Assembly: GCF_030034735.1 (NCBI RefSeq)
Contig: NZ_CP125370.1
Span: 5,565,001-5,629,000 of the forward strand
Length of the DNA stretch: 64,000 nucleotides
Source: Paenibacillus sp. RC334
GTDB lineage: Bacteria > Bacillota > Bacilli > Paenibacillales > Paenibacillaceae
Direction: 5' to 3'
Shown here: in pieces, positions 61,627 to 64,000 of the stretch
Layout of the letters: each line of letters begins with the position of its first letter
Numbering within the stretch: position 1 is the first letter of the stretch
Program-made: the position numbers and the translations under genes
The notes under the pieces: generated by a model
What the model saw: the letters and a program-made list of their open reading frames with translations, nothing else
Databases searched by the model: none
Told to the model about the DNA's origin: nothing

Positions 61627-61858
61627 GTACCCTTGTTCCTTCCCGATTACATCTTCACTTTATTGTTCTTAGAATTTATCATGAATAAGTGTGAGAAGCT
61701 ACTTTGCTAAGGAAAAGAATGAATGAAGAATGGTGCGTTCATAAATCTGGAGCTGCAATTCTACATGTCTAGTTTCCAATCATGATCGAACTAACTTTGA
61801 TCCGAAAAGGGGAAATAGATTATAGGGCAATATTTTGACTAATCTTTTTCGATAAAAA
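61627..61858. other. Intergenic region upstream of ansA
   Basis: A+T-rich; presumably carries the ansA promoter. No gene or repeat was recognised. Confidence 0.4.
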
Positions 61859-61860
61859 AC

Positions 61861-61896
61861 AAAAGAGCCAAGTGCAAAATACACTTGTCCCTTTTA
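61861..61896 (-). terminator. Terminator of the S-layer gene
   Basis: On the minus strand AAAAG-GG-ACAAGTG, loop TATTTTG, CACTTG-GCT-CTTTT followed by GTTTTTT. Confidence 0.65.
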
Positions 61897-61912
61897 TTCG
61901 GAGAAACGGTAT

Positions 61913-64000
61913 TTAGTTAAGTGAATCCACCAGCGTCTTCAATTGCGGATTGAGCTTCAGCGCATTCAGGATGATTTGCAGAGCTTCTGCACGTGTGGAG
62001 TTGCTCTTGGGATCAAACTTTCCATCTGCTCTACCGCTGATGATACCTGCTTGTGCTTCAGCTTTGATCTCGTTTGCTGCATAAGAACCCTTCAAGTCAT
62101 CGAAATTGCCTTTGGTGGTGTCCTTCGATACGTTGTTAAGGTTTAAGATGCGGGATAAAAGAACAACCATTTCCTCCCGGGTGATCGTGTTATCTGGCTT
62201 GAACGTACCGTCCTCATATCCGCTGATGACCCCAGCCTCTACAAGTTTCTTGATTGCGTCTTTTGCCCAGTGGCTGCCAACGTCCTTCAATGCGACACTC
62301 GTATTGTTGCCACCTTTGATATCGAACACGCTACTCAGAATCACTGCAAATTCAGCGCGTGTAATCTTACCATCCGGCTTGAACTTACCATCGTTGTAAC
62401 CTTCAATCACATGCAGCTTTACGAAAGTATCGATAGTCTTTTCAGCCCAGTGCCCTTTAGTGTCCGAAAGAGTTAATGTAACCGGAGTTTTTTTAGCTTC
62501 CTGAATCCGAGTCTCAATGTTCTTAATAACATTGACGTCACCCTTCACTACATCTGACTTGAACACATCCTTTGCAGGATCAGGTGTCGGAGCCGGTACA
62601 GGTGCAGGAGCCGGTACAGGTGCAGGAGTCAGATTAGTGTCAGTTGTAGTAGAACTACCACCACGGCTAGAAGAACGTTTGTCGATCGTAATGACCTTCG
62701 TTCCCACAACACCTGATCCATCACGAGCAACTGCCTGAATTGTAATAGTACCAGCTTGAGTGGCAACAAGTACACCATCAGCATTGATCGTTGCTTCCCC
62801 TGTACCAGGAATTACCGACCAGCTAAAGGTTTTATCCGTTGCATTGTCAGGAGTTACATTTGCCTTAAATTGAAGAGAGTCTCCAACGGACATTGTTCCA
62901 CTAGCGCCGGACACTGTGATAGCAGTAACCAACCGGGGAGCCCGTGTGACATTGACCGTATAGCTTTTCGTCGTTCCATCCTGTGCAGTCACTACAAAGC
63001 TAATGATATTTGACCCCACACTTAGACTAATCGGATTGTTAACCGGAGTCCCATTGAGCTGTAAAGCAGCCGTCGCGTGGCTATCAGTAGTTGTATACGT
63101 AGCTGTCGTGACCGAAACATCGTTAGGCACAGTTGCAGTATAGGCGTACACACTTTCACTTACCGTTTGATCGAGCGTAATGCCGCTTAAATTCAGCGAG
63201 CTTAAGGCAGCATGATTTGAACCAGCTCGTGTAACAGTTACCTCATAGCTTTTCGTCGTTCCATCCTGTGCAGTCACTACAATGCTAATGACATTAGATC
63301 CCACACTTAGATTAATCGGATTGTTAACTGGAGCCCCATTAAGCTGTAAAGCCGCTGTCGCGTGGCTATCAGTAGTTGTATACGTAGCTGTCGTGACCGA
63401 AACATCGTTAGGCACAGTTGCAGTATAGGCGTACACACTTCCAGTTACCGTTTGATCGAGCGTAATGCCGCTTAAATTCAGCGAGCTTAGTGTGGCATCC
63501 GAATAAACAGGAGGGTTCTGGCTACCAGCCATAGCCGTAGAAACCATGAAGGTACCGACCATAAAGGGACCATTGCTTAAAGCTATAGTCTGAATTACCT
63601 TATTATCGGATGTTCTGATTACGCTCATGTTGCTGCTGCTATAATTGACCGTAAAGGCTTTACTGCCATCAGCCGAAATACCGACCACATAGGGATTAGA
63701 ACCAACCGCTACGGTGCTTTCCACTGTATTACTAGCGGTATTGATTACTGAAACAGTTCCAGAGCCACTATTAGCCACGTAAACCCTGCTCCCGTCGGGA
63801 GACACCTCAGTAGCCGATGGGTTGCTGCCCACAGGGACAGTTGCTTCCACCGTGTTGTCCACAACGTTGATGACAGAAACTGTATTGTTCCCTTGATTAG
63901 CTACATAAATCTTGGTACCCGCAGGATTAACCGAAAGACCATACGGGCGGGCTCCCGCCGTAATTTGACTGGTAATCGTATCGTTGGTAAAATCCACGAC
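61913..64000 (-). CDS. SLH-anchored surface protein with beta-propeller and cadherin-like repeats, 3' part
   Basis: About 696 residues are visible; the frame is open at the window edge, so the N-terminus is missing. In order: YVTN-type propeller repeats (AGARPYGLSVNPAGTKIYVAN, DGSRVYVANSGSGTVSVIN), two cadherin-like domains of 95 residues (LSSLNLSGITLDQTV ... TKSYEVTVTRA), a BIG2 domain (VSGASGTMSVGDSLQF), a proline linker (PAPVPAPAPVPAP) and three SLH domains (DTKGHWAEKTIDTF, DVGSHWAKDAIKKL, DLKGSYAANEIKAE). SLH domains bind pyruvylated wall polymer, so it is an S-layer or surface protein. The two cadherin-like units are nearly identical in DNA. Confidence 0.9.
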   Translation of the reverse strand, partial: VVDFTNDTITSQITAGARPYGLSVNPAGTKIYVANQGNNTVSVINVVDNTVEATVPVGSNPSATEVSPDGSRVYVANSGSGTVSVINTASNTVESTVAVGSNPYVVGISADGSKAFTVNYSSSNMSVIRTSDNKVIQTIALSNGPFMVGTFMVSTAMAGSQNPPVYSDATLSSLNLSGITLDQTVTGSVYAYTATVPNDVSVTTATYTTTDSHATAALQLNGAPVNNPINLSVGSNVISIVVTAQDGTTKSYEVTVTRAGSNHAALSSLNLSGITLDQTVSESVYAYTATVPNDVSVTTATYTTTDSHATAALQLNGTPVNNPISLSVGSNIISFVVTAQDGTTKSYTVNVTRAPRLVTAITVSGASGTMSVGDSLQFKANVTPDNATDKTFSWSVIPGTGEATINADGVLVATQAGTITIQAVARDGSGVVGTKVITIDKRSSSRGGSSTTTDTNLTPAPVPAPAPVPAPTPDPAKDVFKSDVVKGDVNVIKNIETRIQEAKKTPVTLTLSDTKGHWAEKTIDTFVKLHVIEGYNDGKFKPDGKITRAEFAVILSSVFDIKGGNNTSVALKDVGSHWAKDAIKKLVEAGVISGYEDGTFKPDNTITREEMVVLLSRILNLNNVSKDTTKGNFDDLKGSYAANEIKAEAQAGIISGRADGKFDPKSNSTRAEALQIILNALKLNPQLKTLVDSLN
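62930..63495 (-). repeat. Tandem 285-bp repeat in the S-layer gene
   Basis: Two adjacent units of 285 bp (95 codons); for example TGCCGCTTAAATTCAGCGAG occurs at 63181 and 63466. They encode the two cadherin-like domains. Long blocks are identical, which allows unit gain or loss by recombination. Confidence 0.8.

Overview
The window reads as chromosomal DNA of a Gram-positive, endospore-forming Paenibacillus, most likely of the P. polymyxa group. The supporting signs are AGGAGG-type ribosome sites with frequent TTG and GTG starts, Spo0E- and AbrB-type transition-state genes, an SLH-domain S-layer protein, a T-box leader, catabolite-repression (cre) sites, many carbohydrate genes, and XRE-TPR regulators of the Alo (RRNPP) quorum-sensing type known from P. 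polymyxa. Identification is from protein and DNA patterns only. No tRNA, rRNA, complete insertion sequence or CRISPR array was seen.

Layout. 0-9.3 kb: the end of a GH105 unsaturated-glycuronyl hydrolase, a RelE/AbrB toxin-antitoxin pair, a polysaccharide deacetylase, an OatA-like acyltransferase split by a one-base frameshift in a G tract, an NSS sodium symporter and a DUF2339 membrane protein. 9.3-13.9 kb: an A+T-rich accessory stretch of small exported or membrane proteins, microproteins and decayed genes. 13.9-18.5 kb: a transition-state cluster (Spo0E-like protein, Alo peptide and receptor, two AbrB-zinc-ribbon-HTH proteins), then T-box-controlled serS. 18.5-25.9 kb: flavohemoglobin, a secreted GH43, and an old-yellow-enzyme/OFA-transporter operon with a PadR regulator. 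25.9-36.6 kb: two sugar operons, a beta-glucoside PTS with 6-phospho-beta-glucosidase and GntR in gmuBACDR order, and a sucrose phosphorylase/esterase/GPH symporter operon next to a LacI regulator. Both have readable promoters, operators and cre boxes.

36.8-41.9 kb: a secreted protein, a c-di-GMP pair (HD-GYP plus PilZ), and a tyrosine recombinase gene bracketed by two copies of a 22-bp dyad in opposite orientation, a candidate self-inverting element. 42.2-48.7 kb: an Alo receptor without a peptide, a duplicated matrixin-protease/lipoprotein unit with several remnants, a frameshifted stalk-domain gene, and a second Spo0E/AbrB pair. 48.7-51.8 kb: collagen-like and DUF4183-type surface proteins on divergent strands. 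52-64 kb: membrane and SUKH-like genes, an SgrR-like regulator, a third Alo receptor with a 50-residue peptide gene overlapping its 3' end, a WYL regulator with a Gfo/Idh/MocA oxidoreductase, L-asparaginase, and the 3' part of a beta-propeller S-layer protein.

The most informative themes are the three Alo receptors, two of which carry a downstream exported peptide gene whose ATG lies exactly 38 nt inside the receptor gene; the recombinase with its inverted sites; and a group of homopolymer frameshifts in surface-related genes (G6 at 4120, G6 at 45213, A8 at 47147) that may be phase variation, true decay or sequencing error.
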